DNA of 32,608 nucleotides from Pseudomonadota bacterium. Lineage in GTDB: Bacteria; Pseudomonadota; Alphaproteobacteria; Rhizobiales; Pleomorphomonadaceae. Made by a program: the position numbers and the translations under genes. This document shows, piece after piece, positions 8,243-18,062 of the stretch (the stretch's first letter is position 1; each line of letters starts with the position of its first letter). Under the pieces are notes generated by a model. That model searched no databases and was not told where the DNA came from. It saw nothing but the letters and a program-made list of their open reading frames with translations. The stretch is taken from the NCBI GenBank assembly GCA_018262575.1, contig JAGSYU010000024.1, positions 1 to 32,608 of the forward strand, in the 5' to 3' direction.

Positions 8243-9637
8243 ATGAACTCAGCTGTGAAGCCTAGCGACAAGGCGGCGCCCGATTTCGGCCGTGCCCTCA
8301 AGGATGGCGTCATCATCGCCATCATCGCCTTCGCCCTGCTCGGACCACTGGTCGGCCTCAAGACCGACCAGAACATGGCCAACGAGCTGATCCTGCAGAA
8401 CCACCTCGGCCTTGCGGCCATTCTCTCGGCCGTCGTCGGCGTCGGCCGGTTCCTGCTGTCGGCCTTCGTCTATCCGCGGATTGCTGCCCGCGGCAACCGC
8501 TCCAAGGCGGCGGCGACGCTGGCCGAACTCGAGGCGCGGGCCAGGGTCACCCGTGGCCTGTCCATTACCGGTCTGATCTTCCTCTTCGTCTATCCGATCC
8601 TGATCATCTCGTTGTTCGGCGTGCAGGGCTCGATCAAGTGGGTCGACAACTACGGCGTCCAGATCCTGATCTACGTGATGCTGGGCTGGGGTCTCAATAT
8701 CGTCATCGGCCTCGCCGGCCTGCTCGACCTCGGTTACGTCGCCTTCTACGCCGTCGGCGCCTATTCCTATGCGCTGCTGGCCATCAACTTCCACCTGAGC
8801 TTCTGGGTGCTGCTGCCGGTGGCCGGCATTCTCGCCGCCTTCTGGGGCATCATCCTCGGTTTTCCGGTGCTCCGGCTCCGGGGTGACTATCTCGCCATCG
8901 TCACGCTGGCCTTCGGCGAGATCATCCGCCTGGTGCTGATCAACTGGAAGGACTTCTCGGGTGGTTCGGCAGGCATTTCGTCGATCCCCAAGGTGACGAT
9001 GTTCGGCATCTATTCCTTTGATGTCAGCGCGCCCAACAACTTCGCCAAGGTGTTCCACCTTGCGGCCTCCTCGGCCTACTACAAGGTGTTTCTCTACTAT
9101 CTCATCCTTCTGTTGGCGCTGCTCACTGCCTTCATCACCATACGGCTTCGCCGCCTGCCGATCGGCCGCGCCTGGGAGGCGCTGCGCGAGGATGAAGTGG
9201 CCTGCCGCTCGCTCGGCATCAACACCACCAACACCAAGCTGACGGCCTTTGCCATCGGCGCCATGTTCGGTGGCTTCGCTGGTTCGTTCTTCGCCGCCCG
9301 TCAGGGCTTCGTTTCCCCCGAGTCCTTCATCTTCATGGAATCGGCGGTGATCGTCGCCATCGTCGTACTCGGCGGCATGGGATCGATGATCGGCGTCGCC
9401 TTGGCAGCGGTTGCCATGGTCGGCGGTACCGAGCTCCTGCGCGAACTCGACTTCCTGCAGGTCGTGTTCGGCAAGGGTTTCAATCCCGACCAGTACCGCA
9501 TGCTGATCTTCGGCCTCGCCATGGTGGGAATCATGGTGTGGAAGCCCAGGGGCTTCGTCTCGGCCCGCCAGCCAACCGCCTTCCTGTTCAAGCGGAAGAC
9601 GGTGTCCGGCGATCTCGTGAAGGAAGGCCACGGCTGA
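8243..9637 (+). CDS. livM: Branched-chain amino acid ABC transporter permease LivM
   Basis: LivM is the second membrane permease of the importer, 464 aa. The first ~150 residues form the N-terminal extension with a few hydrophobic spans that is typical of LivM of this subfamily. The permease core begins around [20 protein letters not shown]. The coupling-loop region [17 protein letters not shown] follows, then [20 protein letters not shown] and the final helices. The start [13 protein letters not shown] has GAGAAGG within the end of livH. A longer open frame from 8123 lies inside livH and is an artefact. The livG start follows its stop by 1 nt. Confidence 0.95.
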   Translation: MNSAVKPSDKAAPDFGRALKDGVIIAIIAFALLGPLVGLKTDQNMANELILQNHLGLAAILSAVVGVGRFLLSAFVYPRIAARGNRSKAAATLAELEARARVTRGLSITGLIFLFVYPILIISLFGVQGSIKWVDNYGVQILIYVMLGWGLNIVIGLAGLLDLGYVAFYAVGAYSYALLAINFHLSFWVLLPVAGILAAFWGIILGFPVLRLRGDYLAIVTLAFGEIIRLVLINWKDFSGGSAGISSIPKVTMFGIYSFDVSAPNNFAKVFHLAASSAYYKVFLYYLILLLALLTAFITIRLRRLPIGRAWEALREDEVACRSLGINTTNTKLTAFAIGAMFGGFAGSFFAARQGFVSPESFIFMESAVIVAIVVLGGMGSMIGVALAAVAMVGGTELLRELDFLQVVFGKGFNPDQYRMLIFGLAMVGIMVWKPRGFVSARQPTAFLFKRKTVSGDLVKEGHG

Positions 9638-9638
9638 C

Positions 9639-10519
9639 ATGATGACTTCTCACAGGACCTGGGACAGCGATCCTGTCCTCTCCGTCGAGCATCTGACCAT
9701 GCGGTTCGGCGGTCTCGTGGCGGTGAACGACCTCAGCTTTTCCGCCGGCCGGGGTGATATCACGGCGCTGATCGGCCCCAACGGCGCCGGCAAGACGACG
9801 GTGTTCAACTGCATCACCGGCTTCTACAAGCCGACCACCGGCATGATGTCGATGCGGCCGAAGGATGGCGCGCTGCATCTGCTCGAGCGGATGCCCGACT
9901 TCGTCGTCGCCAGCAAGGCCAAGGTGGCCCGCACGTTCCAGAACATCCGCCTGTTCTCGGGCATGACGCTGCTGGAAAACCTGCTGGTCGCCCAGCACAA
10001 TCCGCTGATGATCGCCTCCGGCATGACCTTCCTCGGCGTGCTCGGCATCGGCGGCTACAAGGCCAAGGAAAAGGCGGCGATCGACCGGGCTCGCTACTGG
10101 CTCGACAAGATCGGCCTCACCGCCCGTGCCGACGATCCGGCCGGTGACTTGCCTTACGGCGCCCAGCGCCGTCTGGAGATCGCCCGCGCCATGTGCACCG
10201 GTCCCGACCTCTTGTGTCTCGACGAGCCGGCCGCCGGCCTCAACCCGCGCGAGTCGGCCGAACTCAACGCGCTGCTGCTGTCGATCCGCAAGGACGACGG
10301 CACCTCGATCCTGCTCATCGAGCACGACATGTCGGTGGTGATGGGCATCTCCGACCACGTCGTCGTGCTCGAGTACGGCATCAAGATTGCCGACGGCACC
10401 CCCACCGAAACGCGAAACGACCCGCGCGTCATTGCCGCCTATCTCGGCGTCGATGACGAGGACGTGGAGGAGATCGAGCAGGAGCTCGACGAAGCGGCCG
10501 GTAGCGAAGAGGGCAGGGC

Positions 10520-10523
<4 letters not shown>
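9639..10523 (+). CDS. livG: Branched-chain amino acid ABC transporter ATPase LivG
   Basis: LivG is one of two cytoplasmic ATPases driving the importer, 294 aa. Walker A is GPNGAGKT (46-53). The LivG-type signature is [15 protein letters not shown], Walker B ends in [10 protein letters not shown], and the H-loop is [11 protein letters not shown]. It ends in a strongly acidic tail of about 25 residues ([20 protein letters not shown]) that is longer than in the E. coli protein. Two consecutive ATGs (9639 and 9642) could start it, with GAAGGAAGG upstream. The stop overlaps the livF start by ATGA, indicating coupled translation. Confidence 0.95.
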
Positions 10524-11257
<734 letters not shown>

Positions 11258-11268
11258 GGAGAATGACA

Positions 11269-11616
11269 ATGCAGGGCATCCTCTACGAAGAGGCCTCGAG
11301 CCTCACGTTCGTTTTCGTGACGCTGCTGCTGGGTGGTCTCGGTGCCTGGATGACCGGGCGCGCCTGCGCCAAGACATGGCGGCCGCGGATTGTCCTGGCG
11401 CTTTACGTGGCGATCCTGACCGTCGGCATCCGCTTCATCCACTTCTCGATCTTCGGCGGCACGCTTCTGTCGGTGCACTATTACATCGTCGATGCGATCG
11501 TGCTGGAAGCCATCGCCTTCGCCGGATTCCAGTTTACGCGCGCCCGGCAAATGGCTACGCAGTATTACTGGCTATACGAGATCACCGGTCCTTTCTCGTG
11601 GAAAGGGCGCGGCTGA
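11269..11616 (+). CDS. DUF6867 membrane protein of the liv operon
   Basis: This 115-aa protein has three likely membrane spans (about 11-30, 41-57 and 65-84) and a C-terminal cytoplasmic stretch YYWLYEITGPFSWKGRG. I recognise it as the DUF6867 family, found in rhizobial branched-chain amino acid operons; its function is unknown. Two ATGs are possible. The AAGGAG at 11256-11261 lies only 1 nt from ATG 11263 but 7 nt from ATG 11269, so I choose MQGILYEEAS. The livF stop is 11 nt away. The constant place between livF and livK suggests an accessory subunit or assembly factor of the transporter; this is inference. Confidence 0.85.
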   Translation: MQGILYEEASSLTFVFVTLLLGGLGAWMTGRACAKTWRPRIVLALYVAILTVGIRFIHFSIFGGTLLSVHYYIVDAIVLEAIAFAGFQFTRARQMATQYYWLYEITGPFSWKGRG

Positions 11617-11725
11617 ACCGAAACGACATCGCCACGGCTGGATTTCCGGCCCTGGCAGAGACGTTCCGGGTGGTGACCGGTCATGGAGCAGGGGTTTCTC
11701 CGCCGGTCGCCACTTTGAGACCCAG

Positions 11726-11743
11726 GGGTTCGGGCTTGAACCC
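11726..11743 (+). promoter_or_regulatory. Intercistronic hairpin before livK
   Basis: GGGTTC (11726-11731) pairs with GAACCC (11738-11743) around a 6-nt loop, in the 165-nt gap between the DUF6867 gene and livK. No T-run follows. Such stems often protect the 5' end of a highly expressed binding-protein mRNA, or a livK promoter may lie nearby. The role is inferred. Confidence 0.4.
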
Positions 11744-11781
11744 GCTTAACTTCCAGTGAACGAAAAATGGGAGACCACAAG

Positions 11782-12900
11782 ATGAAGAAGTTCCTCCTGT
11801 CCGGCGTCGTGTTCGCCGCCGGCCTCGCCTTTGCCGGTGCCGCCTCGGCCGACGTCATCATCGGTGTCGCCGGTCCGCTGACCGGCCCGAACGCCGCCTT
11901 CGGCGCCCAGCTCCAGAAGGGTGCTGAGCAGGCGGCCGCCGACATCAATGCCGCTGGTGGCATCAATGGCGAGAAGGTGGTTGTCGAGCTCGGCGACGAC
12001 GTGTCGGACCCCAAGCAGGGCGTCTCGGTCGCCAACAAGTTCGTGGGCGACGGCGTCAAGTTCGTGGTCGGCCACTTCAACTCGTCGGTGTCGATCCCGG
12101 CGTCGGAAGTCTACGCCGAGAACGGCATCTTCCAGGTGACGCCGGCCTCGACCAACCCGACCTTCACCGAGCGCGGCCTGTGGAACACCTTCCGCGTCTG
12201 CGGTCGTGACGACCAGCAGGGCGCCGTCGCCGGCAAGTACATCGCTGAGAAGCTCACCGGCAAGAAGGTGGCCGTGCTGCACGACAAGACCACCTACGGC
12301 CAGGGCCTGGCCGACGAGACCAAGAAGGCGCTCAACGCCGCCGGTGTCACCGAAGCTCTCTATGAAGGCGTCAACGTCGGCGACAAGGACTTCTCGGCCC
12401 TTATCTCCAAGATGAAGGAAGCCGGCGTCGAGGTCATCTACTGGGGCGGCCTGCACACCGAGGGCGGCCTGATCGCTCGCCAGGCGTCGGAAGCCGGTCT
12501 CAAGGCGACGATGATGTCGGGTGACGGCATTGCCTCCGACGAGTTCGCCGCCATCGGCGGTCCGGCCGTCGAGGGCACGCTGATGACCTTCGGCCCCGAC
12601 CCGCGCCTGAACCCGGCCGCCGCGGACGCAGTGAAGAAGTTCCGCGACGCGGGCTTCGAGCCCGAGGCCTATACGCTCTACAGCTACGCCGCCGTGCAGA
12701 TCATCGCCGCTGGCGCCAAGGCGGCCGGCTCGACCGATCCGCAGGAAGTGGCCAAGAACGTCCAGAAGGGCGAGAAGATCGCCACCGTCATCGGCGACCT
12801 TGCCTATGACGCGAAGGGCGACCGCAAGGACGCCGACTACACGGTCTACCAGTGGTACAAGGCCGACGACGGCAAGATCACCTACAAGATGCTGCCGTAA
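11782..12900 (+). CDS. livK: Branched-chain amino acid-binding protein LivK
   Basis: This is the periplasmic Leu/Ile/Val-binding protein, 372 aa (Peripla_BP_6 fold). The start MKKFLLSG is set by GGGAG 8 nt upstream; an ATG at 11767 would place the ribosome site inside the gene. A Sec signal peptide of about 23 residues ends AGAASA before DVIIGVAGPLTGPNA. Ligand-side motifs are GHFNSSVSIPAS and TPASTNPTFTE, followed by TYGQGLAD. It follows the permease and ATPase genes after a 165-nt gap and ends at a strong terminator. It is therefore the normal end of the liv operon and probably the most abundant product. Confidence 0.95.
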   Translation: MKKFLLSGVVFAAGLAFAGAASADVIIGVAGPLTGPNAAFGAQLQKGAEQAAADINAAGGINGEKVVVELGDDVSDPKQGVSVANKFVGDGVKFVVGHFNSSVSIPASEVYAENGIFQVTPASTNPTFTERGLWNTFRVCGRDDQQGAVAGKYIAEKLTGKKVAVLHDKTTYGQGLADETKKALNAAGVTEALYEGVNVGDKDFSALISKMKEAGVEVIYWGGLHTEGGLIARQASEAGLKATMMSGDGIASDEFAAIGGPAVEGTLMTFGPDPRLNPAAADAVKKFRDAGFEPEAYTLYSYAAVQIIAAGAKAAGSTDPQEVAKNVQKGEKIATVIGDLAYDAKGDRKDADYTVYQWYKADDGKITYKMLP

Positions 12901-12947
12901 GCGGCATTCCGGCCGCCGCGGCGGCCTGACCTGCGACTTGTTTCGTG

Positions 12948-12980
12948 CGCCGCCGGAGCGATCCGGCGGCGTTTCGTTTT
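12948..12980 (+). terminator. Intrinsic terminator after livK
   Basis: CGCCGCCGGA (12948-12957) and TCCGGCGGCG (12962-12971) form a perfect 10-bp stem with a GCGA tetraloop, followed by TTTCGTTTT. A perfect 16-bp palindrome GGCCGCCGCGGCGGCC lies just before it (12911-12926). The terminator separates livK from the second binding protein. Confidence 0.88.
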
Positions 12981-13040
12981 GGTGGCCAAGCTGCTATTGC
13001 TGCTGGCGACGGGATGGACGGCAGAGGGCATCGGTTGGTC

Positions 13041-14147
13041 ATGGTGGGCATCTGGGGTGGCATCTGTCGGGCTTGTCTTCTGGGTGCGGCTCTGGCCGCC
13101 GCGTCCGTGGCTTCAGCGCGGGCCGATGTGGTGATCGGCATCGCCGGTCCGATGGGCGGCAGCTTTGCCGACGTCGGGCGGGACATCAAGGCCGGTGTCG
13201 AGATCGCCGTGGCGACGGCCAACGCGCGTGGCGGCATCGGCGGCGAAAAGATCCGGACCGTGACCGTCGACGACAAATGCGAAGCCGAAACCAGCGCTGC
13301 GGTAGCCAACCAATTGATCGGCAAGGGTGTCCGGGCGGTGATCGGCCACGCCTGCACGGCGGCGGCACTGCCGGCCGCCCGCGTCTATGCCGAGGGGGGC
13401 GTGCTGTTTCTGTCGCCGGCCGCCACCAATCCACGCCTGACCGACGAGAAGGCCGGGGCGTTCCGCCTGGCCATCCGCTCCGACCGCGAGGCGTCGGCGA
13501 TCGCCGACTATCTCAGCGCGCGGTTCAAGGGCAAGCGCGTCGCCTTCGTCCACGATGGTGGCGTCTATGGTCAGGGTCTGGTTGAGCAGGCGGCCAAGCT
13601 GTTCGCCGACGATGGCGGCGCCGTCGCCATGACCGAGAGTTTTACGCCGGGCGAAAAGAGCCAGAACAACCTGATCGGCAAGATCCAGGACGCCGCCGTG
13701 TCGGCGGTGGTCCTGGGCGCGTTGCAGGCTGACGCGGCGGTGATCGCCAGCGAAATGCGCGCGCGTGGCCTCGACGCGGCGCTGATCGGCAACGAGGCGC
13801 TGGCGCTGTCCGAATTCAAGGCGCTGGCCGCTGACGCCGCCGAGGGCACGGTGTTCTTCCTGCCCCTCGTCGACAAGTCGCGTCCCGAGGCGGTGAACCT
13901 CATCCTGTCGCTCGAGGAGCGGCAGCTGATGCCGACCGACATTATCTTCACGGCGCACGCCGCCGCCGAGGCGGCGATCGCGGCGCTCGGCAAGGGCGGC
14001 GATCTTGCTGATGAGGCGGCCTTCCTGCGCAAGCCCGGCGCCAGCACCGTGCTCGGCAAGGTGACCTTCGACGGCAAGGGCGACTGGAGCGGGGCGACCT
14101 ATGCGCCGCAGGTTTGGCACGGAGACGCTTTCGCACCATTGCCGTGA
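13041..14147 (+). CDS. Second LivK-like amino acid-binding protein
   Basis: This is a 368-aa Peripla_BP_6 protein, a divergent paralogue of the LivK just upstream. The signal peptide of about 28 residues ends VASARA before DVVIGIAGPMGGS. The start is uncertain: 13041 follows an AGAGGG at 12 nt, 13014 is an alternative, and the frame open from 12945 runs through the livK terminator and is unlikely. The ligand-side motif is GHACTAAALPAAR where LivK has GHFNSSVSIPASE. It also has SPAATNPRLTD and VYGQGLVEQ. The changed binding residues suggest another ligand, possibly sharing the LivHMGF channel. No permease of its own is nearby. It is expected to have its own promoter because of the terminator before it. 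Confidence 0.88.
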   Translation: MVGIWGGICRACLLGAALAAASVASARADVVIGIAGPMGGSFADVGRDIKAGVEIAVATANARGGIGGEKIRTVTVDDKCEAETSAAVANQLIGKGVRAVIGHACTAAALPAARVYAEGGVLFLSPAATNPRLTDEKAGAFRLAIRSDREASAIADYLSARFKGKRVAFVHDGGVYGQGLVEQAAKLFADDGGAVAMTESFTPGEKSQNNLIGKIQDAAVSAVVLGALQADAAVIASEMRARGLDAALIGNEALALSEFKALAADAAEGTVFFLPLVDKSRPEAVNLILSLEERQLMPTDIIFTAHAAAEAAIAALGKGGDLADEAAFLRKPGASTVLGKVTFDGKGDWSGATYAPQVWHGDAFAPLP

Positions 14148-14445
14148 GCGCCCATCCGCGAAGCGGCCGGCCGCCATGCACGGCCTCCACTGGCGTTTAC
14201 AGTCGGCAACTGGTACTGTCGACCCGACGACAAACGAGCATGCGTGCCGCTCGAGCCCCCGCGCTGATCCCGAAACGGAGAGGCGTGGATGAACGGCCAG
14301 TCCACCTGAAGAAGGGTGTGCTAGCCCCGGATCGCGGCGCGCCGGAGTGATCTCAGTGGGTGACGCGGGCGATTTAGGCGACCGCGCAAATACCACGCGA
14401 GGACGAGCCGACCCCGCTGAAAACGCGGCGGACGGAGCGTCCAGT

Positions 14446-15900
14446 GTGCTGTCGAAGCGAGCGGCGCGCCGCCGCCGCAAGCGTCGGTCCGGTTCGGGCG
14501 CGGCGATCGACAGGACCTCGGTGGGGCATGCGCCGACATCAGGCGACAAGCAACCGGAGCGGGTGACCCCCGCGCCGCCGGTGCGTAGCGATTCGCCTTC
14601 TCTTTCCACGCCCGAAAAAGCCGATGCACCGGCCGGCCGGCCGCGTGAGGACGGCGTCCGGCGTCGGCGTCGGCGCAATCCCGCCAAGGGGGGCTTGCGC
14701 GGTGTACGCAAGCCTGGCCGTGAGGATGGCCGCCCCGAAGAAGGACGCGGCCGCGAGGGTCGCAAGGGCGGCGACCGGCATGGCGAGGCCGGCGAGGCGC
14801 GGCCCGCCGTTGCCGCCGGTGGTCACCATCACAGCCATGCCCCGCACGGACGTGACGGTGGCCGGCGCGGCGTGGCGACTGGTCCTCTCTATGCGGCGCT
14901 TGATCTCGGCACCAACAACTGCCGCCTGCTGGTGGCCGAGCCGCAGGATCGCGGTTTTCGCGTCGTCGACGCCTATTCGCGCATCGTCCGGCTGGGCGAA
15001 GGCATCGGTCGCACCGGTCGCCTGTCCGACGCCGCGATGGATCGCGCTGTTGAAGCGCTCGCCGTTTGCCGCGCCAAGCTCGGCGACCTCAAGGTGCGCC
15101 GGATGCGGCTGATTGCCACCGAGGCTTGCCGGCTGGCCGAAAACGGTCCGCTGTTCCTCGATCGGGTGCGTCGCGAGACCGGCCTCAGCCTGGAGATCGT
15201 CAGCCGCGAGACCGAGGCGCGCCTTGCCGTCGCCGGCTGCGCCACGCTGATCGATCCGCGCTCTGAGGGCGTGCTGCTGTTCGACATCGGCGGTGGCTCG
15301 TCGGAGCTTGTCTGGCTCGACCTCAGGCGGCGTGGCGACGCGCGTGGCTTCGCGCTGACCCGCTTCATCAAGAGCTGGACGTCGCTGCCGGTCGGCGTCG
15401 TCACGCTCAGCGAACGGCACGGCGGCCACATCGTGACGCCCGACATTTATCGCGACATGGTCGACGAGGTGAGTGGCCTTATCGAGGGGTTCGACGGCAT
15501 GGAAGGCGCCGCCGAGCTGGTCGCTTCCGGCGGCGCCCACATGCTGGGCACCTCCGGCACGGTGACGACGCTCGCCGGCATTCATCTCGGACTCAAGCGC
15601 TACGATCGCCGCCGCGTCGACGGTGTCTGGCTCGATGGTGGCGAGGTGGATGAGATGATCCGCCGCCTGATCGATATGGGCTATGATCAGCGCGTCGCCA
15701 ATCCCTGCATCGGCTCGGATCGCGCCGATCTGGTGCTGGCCGGCTGCGCCATTCTCGAGGCGATCCGCAAGAAGTGGCCTTGCCAGCGGTTGCGGGTCGC
15801 CGATCGCGGCCTGCGCGAAGGTATTCTGGTCGAACTCATGGCCCGCGACGGCGTCTGGCGCCGCCGGCCGCAGCCCGCAAGGACGGAAGCGCATGTCTGA
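14446..15900 (+). CDS. Ppx/GppA family phosphatase with long basic N-terminal extension
   Basis: The C-terminal ~340 residues are an ASKHA-fold Ppx/GppA domain (exopolyphosphatase / pppGpp phosphatase). It shows [18 protein letters not shown] (about 149-166), the second phosphate loop [14 protein letters not shown] (about 279-292) and [11 protein letters not shown] (about 368-378). Before it lie about 145 residues that are Arg-, Gly- and Pro-rich, with runs such as RRRRKRR and a HHHSH cluster, probably disordered and suited to bind RNA or polyphosphate. The start is uncertain: GTG 14446 has GGAG at 8 nt and typical codon use after it, GTG 14356 also has GGAG at 8 nt, and the frame opens at 14347. 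The last 8 nt overlap rlmE. Which substrate it prefers cannot be told from sequence. Confidence 0.85.
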   Translation: MLSKRAARRRRKRRSGSGAAIDRTSVGHAPTSGDKQPERVTPAPPVRSDSPSLSTPEKADAPAGRPREDGVRRRRRRNPAKGGLRGVRKPGREDGRPEEGRGREGRKGGDRHGEAGEARPAVAAGGHHHSHAPHGRDGGRRGVATGPLYAALDLGTNNCRLLVAEPQDRGFRVVDAYSRIVRLGEGIGRTGRLSDAAMDRAVEALAVCRAKLGDLKVRRMRLIATEACRLAENGPLFLDRVRRETGLSLEIVSRETEARLAVAGCATLIDPRSEGVLLFDIGGGSSELVWLDLRRRGDARGFALTRFIKSWTSLPVGVVTLSERHGGHIVTPDIYRDMVDEVSGLIEGFDGMEGAAELVASGGAHMLGTSGTVTTLAGIHLGLKRYDRRRVDGVWLDGGEVDEMIRRLIDMGYDQRVANPCIGSDRADLVLAGCAILEAIRKKWPCQRLRVADRGLREGILVELMARDGVWRRRPQPARTEAHV

Positions 15901-16681
15901 CAAGGGAAAATCCGGCGGGGACAAGCCGGCCGGTCCGGACAAGACCAAGGGCCCAGACAAGTCCAAGGGCAAGGGGCGGGCTGACACCGGCCTCAAGGTG
16001 AAGGTGAAGACGGCGCGCGGCCGCACCGCCTCCTCGGTGCGCTGGCTGCAGCGCCAGCTCAACGACCCCTATGTGGTCAAGGCGCGCAAGGAGGGCTGGC
16101 GCTCGCGCGCCGCCTTCAAGCTGAGCGACATCGACGAGAAGTTCCACCTGCTGAAGCCGGGCAACCGGGTGGTCGACCTTGGCGCCGCGCCGGGTGGCTG
16201 GTGCCAGGTGGCGACCAAGATGACCGGCTCGACGCCGGCCAACCCGCTGGTTGTCGGCATCGACTATCTGGAAATGGATGGCGTTTCGGGCGTGGCGTTG
16301 CTTCAGAAGGACTTTCTCGACGAAGACGCGCCCGCCGCGCTGATGGCGGCGCTGGGCGGTCATCCGCCCGACGTCGTGCTGTCCGACATGGCGGCGCCGA
16401 CGACGGGCCACCACAAGACTGACCATCTGAGGACCACCTATCTCTGCGAGGTGGCGGCCGCCTTTGCCATCGACGTGCTCCGTCCCGGCGGTGCCTTTGT
16501 CGCCAAGGTGTTCCGCGGTGGTACCGAAACCGAGCTGCTGGCGATGCTGAAGCAGAATTTCGCGCAAGTGTTCCACTTCAAGCCGCCATCCTCGCGCCAG
16601 GAGAGCGTCGAGATGTACGTGGTCGCCAAGGGCTTCAAGGGACGTTCGCCCGTGGAGGTGGACGGGGACGAGCAGCCGTGA
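15893..16681 (+). CDS. rlmE: 23S rRNA 2'-O-methyltransferase RlmE (FtsJ/RrmJ)
   Basis: RlmE methylates the 2'-O of U2552 in 23S rRNA using SAM, late in 50S assembly. The protein is 262 aa. The first ~45 residues are Lys/Pro/Gly-rich ([13 protein letters not shown]) and probably contact rRNA; E. coli RlmE is about 209 aa and lacks this much. The methyltransferase core shows the K-D-K-E tetrad: Lys76 (RAAFKL), Asp165 ([11 protein letters not shown]), Lys205 (VAKVF) and Glu240 (SRQESVEMY). The SAM loop is [13 protein letters not shown] (93-105). The start overlaps the phosphatase stop by 8 nt, and the recX GTG overlaps its own stop. Confidence 0.95.
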   Translation: MSDKGKSGGDKPAGPDKTKGPDKSKGKGRADTGLKVKVKTARGRTASSVRWLQRQLNDPYVVKARKEGWRSRAAFKLSDIDEKFHLLKPGNRVVDLGAAPGGWCQVATKMTGSTPANPLVVGIDYLEMDGVSGVALLQKDFLDEDAPAALMAALGGHPPDVVLSDMAAPTTGHHKTDHLRTTYLCEVAAAFAIDVLRPGGAFVAKVFRGGTETELLAMLKQNFAQVFHFKPPSSRQESVEMYVVAKGFKGRSPVEVDGDEQP

Positions 16682-17289
16682 CTGGCAAGCGGGACGACGG
16701 CTGGGATCGGATTGCCGATACGCCGGACGGTCCCGTCCGGGTGACGCCGACCGACCCGAAGAAACTGCGTGAGAAGCTGCGCCGCTCGGGGTTTGCCTAT
16801 CTCCAGCGCTACTCCGCCTCGGAGGCGCATTTTTCAGAGCTGATGCAAAACAAGCTCCGGCGCTGGGAAACGGCCGGCTACGTTGCGCTCGGCGAGACCC
16901 GTGCCGTCGATCTTGTTGCCGAGCTGACGCATGAATTCCGCGAGCTTGGTCTGCTTGATGACGCGGGATTTGCGGCGTCGCGCGTTGCCTCAGCGCGCCG
17001 GAAAGGCACCTCCCGGCTCAAGATTGCCCTTGGCCTCAGGGCGAAGGGCGTCGACGGCGATCTGGCGAAGGCGGCCATCGAGGAAGATGGTACCGATGAG
17101 ACGATGGCGGCGCTGCGCTTTTGCCGGCGTCGGCGGATCGGCCCCTGGCGACGGGGCGAGCGGCCGGATCGCGATGGCCTCAACCGGGAGATGGCCACGC
17201 TGGTGCGGCAGGGTTTTGCCGGGCAACTGGCGCGCGCCGTCGTGCTACTGTCGCCGGAGGAAGCCGAGGAGAAGCTCGGCGTGAGCTGA
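16678..17289 (+). CDS. recX: Regulatory protein RecX
   Basis: RecX binds and inhibits RecA filaments. The protein is 203 aa with the family pattern of three-helix repeats: [21 protein letters not shown] (about 41-61), then [14 protein letters not shown] and [16 protein letters not shown], ending in the third repeat. It is longer than E. coli RecX (166 aa), as is usual in rhizobia. The start is GTG at 16678, overlapping the rlmE stop (GTGA). recA is not in the window. The tight link to rlmE and recO suggests one transcript. Confidence 0.88.
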   Translation: MTGKRDDGWDRIADTPDGPVRVTPTDPKKLREKLRRSGFAYLQRYSASEAHFSELMQNKLRRWETAGYVALGETRAVDLVAELTHEFRELGLLDDAGFAASRVASARRKGTSRLKIALGLRAKGVDGDLAKAAIEEDGTDETMAALRFCRRRRIGPWRRGERPDRDGLNREMATLVRQGFAGQLARAVVLLSPEEAEEKLGVS

Positions 17290-17299
17290 CGGGTCGTCG

Positions 17300-18052
17300 A
17301 TGGAATGGGTGTCGGAAGCGCTGCTGATCGGCCTTCGCCCGCACGGGGAGACCAGTGCGGTGATCGAGGTGATGACGCCCGACTACGGCCGCCATCTCGG
17401 CCTCGTCAAGGGCGGGCGGTCGCGGCGCCTGCAGCCGGTGTTGCAGGCCGGCAATTCGCTGCTGGTCACCTGGCGGGCGCGGCTCGAAGCGCATCTCGGG
17501 CTGTTTTCCGTGGAGCTTTCCGAGGCCCGGGCGGCGCGGCTGATGGAGAGCTCGGCCGGCCTGTTCGGCGTGCAGATCATCTCCGGTCATCTGAGGTTGC
17601 TGGCTGAACGCGAGGCGCATCCCGGGCTCTATCGGGCGGCGATCTCGCTGCTCGACCATCTCGATGGTCCCCTGCAATCGGCCGCGCTGGTCGCCCGCTT
17701 CGAGCTGATGCTGCTCGACGAACTGGGCTTCGGGCTCGACCTGACGCGGTGCGCCGCCACGGGACGGACCGACGATCTTCGTTTCGTCAGCCCGAAGTCG
17801 GCGCGGGCGGTGTGCGGCGACGCCGGTGCGCCCTATGCCGACCGGCTGTTGGGGCTTCCCGCCTTTCTGCTGCCGGATGCCGAGGGAGCCCCCAGTGCCG
17901 CCGACGTCGTTGCGGCGCTGACACTGACCGGCTTCTTCCTCGACCGGCACGTCGCCGGTCCCCGGGCGATCGACCTGCCACCGGCACGGGCGCAACTGCT
18001 CGGCAAGCTGGAGGCCGAGCGGCGGGAGGCCACCGACAGGTCAGCGTCTTGA
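17300..18052 (+). CDS. recO: DNA repair protein RecO
   Basis: RecO anneals ssDNA and, with RecR, loads RecA on SSB-coated DNA in gap repair. The 250-aa protein has the OB-fold N-terminus (MEWVSEALLIGLRPHGETSAVIEVMT, with HLGLVKGGRSRR) and a helical C-terminal domain. The family segment CAATGRTDDLRFVSPKSARAVC (about 151-172) carries two Cys in place of the four-Cys zinc knuckle of some RecO proteins. The gene starts 10 nt after recX, so the two act in the same RecA-loading process and are probably cotranscribed. It converges with the AMP-binding gene only 10 nt away. Confidence 0.94.
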   Translation: MEWVSEALLIGLRPHGETSAVIEVMTPDYGRHLGLVKGGRSRRLQPVLQAGNSLLVTWRARLEAHLGLFSVELSEARAARLMESSAGLFGVQIISGHLRLLAEREAHPGLYRAAISLLDHLDGPLQSAALVARFELMLLDELGFGLDLTRCAATGRTDDLRFVSPKSARAVCGDAGAPYADRLLGLPAFLLPDAEGAPSAADVVAALTLTGFFLDRHVAGPRAIDLPPARAQLLGKLEAERREATDRSAS

Positions 18053-18062
18053 GGGACCCGCT

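Noticed and set aside
13113-14765. Leftward open frame of 550 codons
   Set aside because: It covers the second LivK-like gene in antisense, and its Arg/Asp-rich composition is typical of shadow frames.
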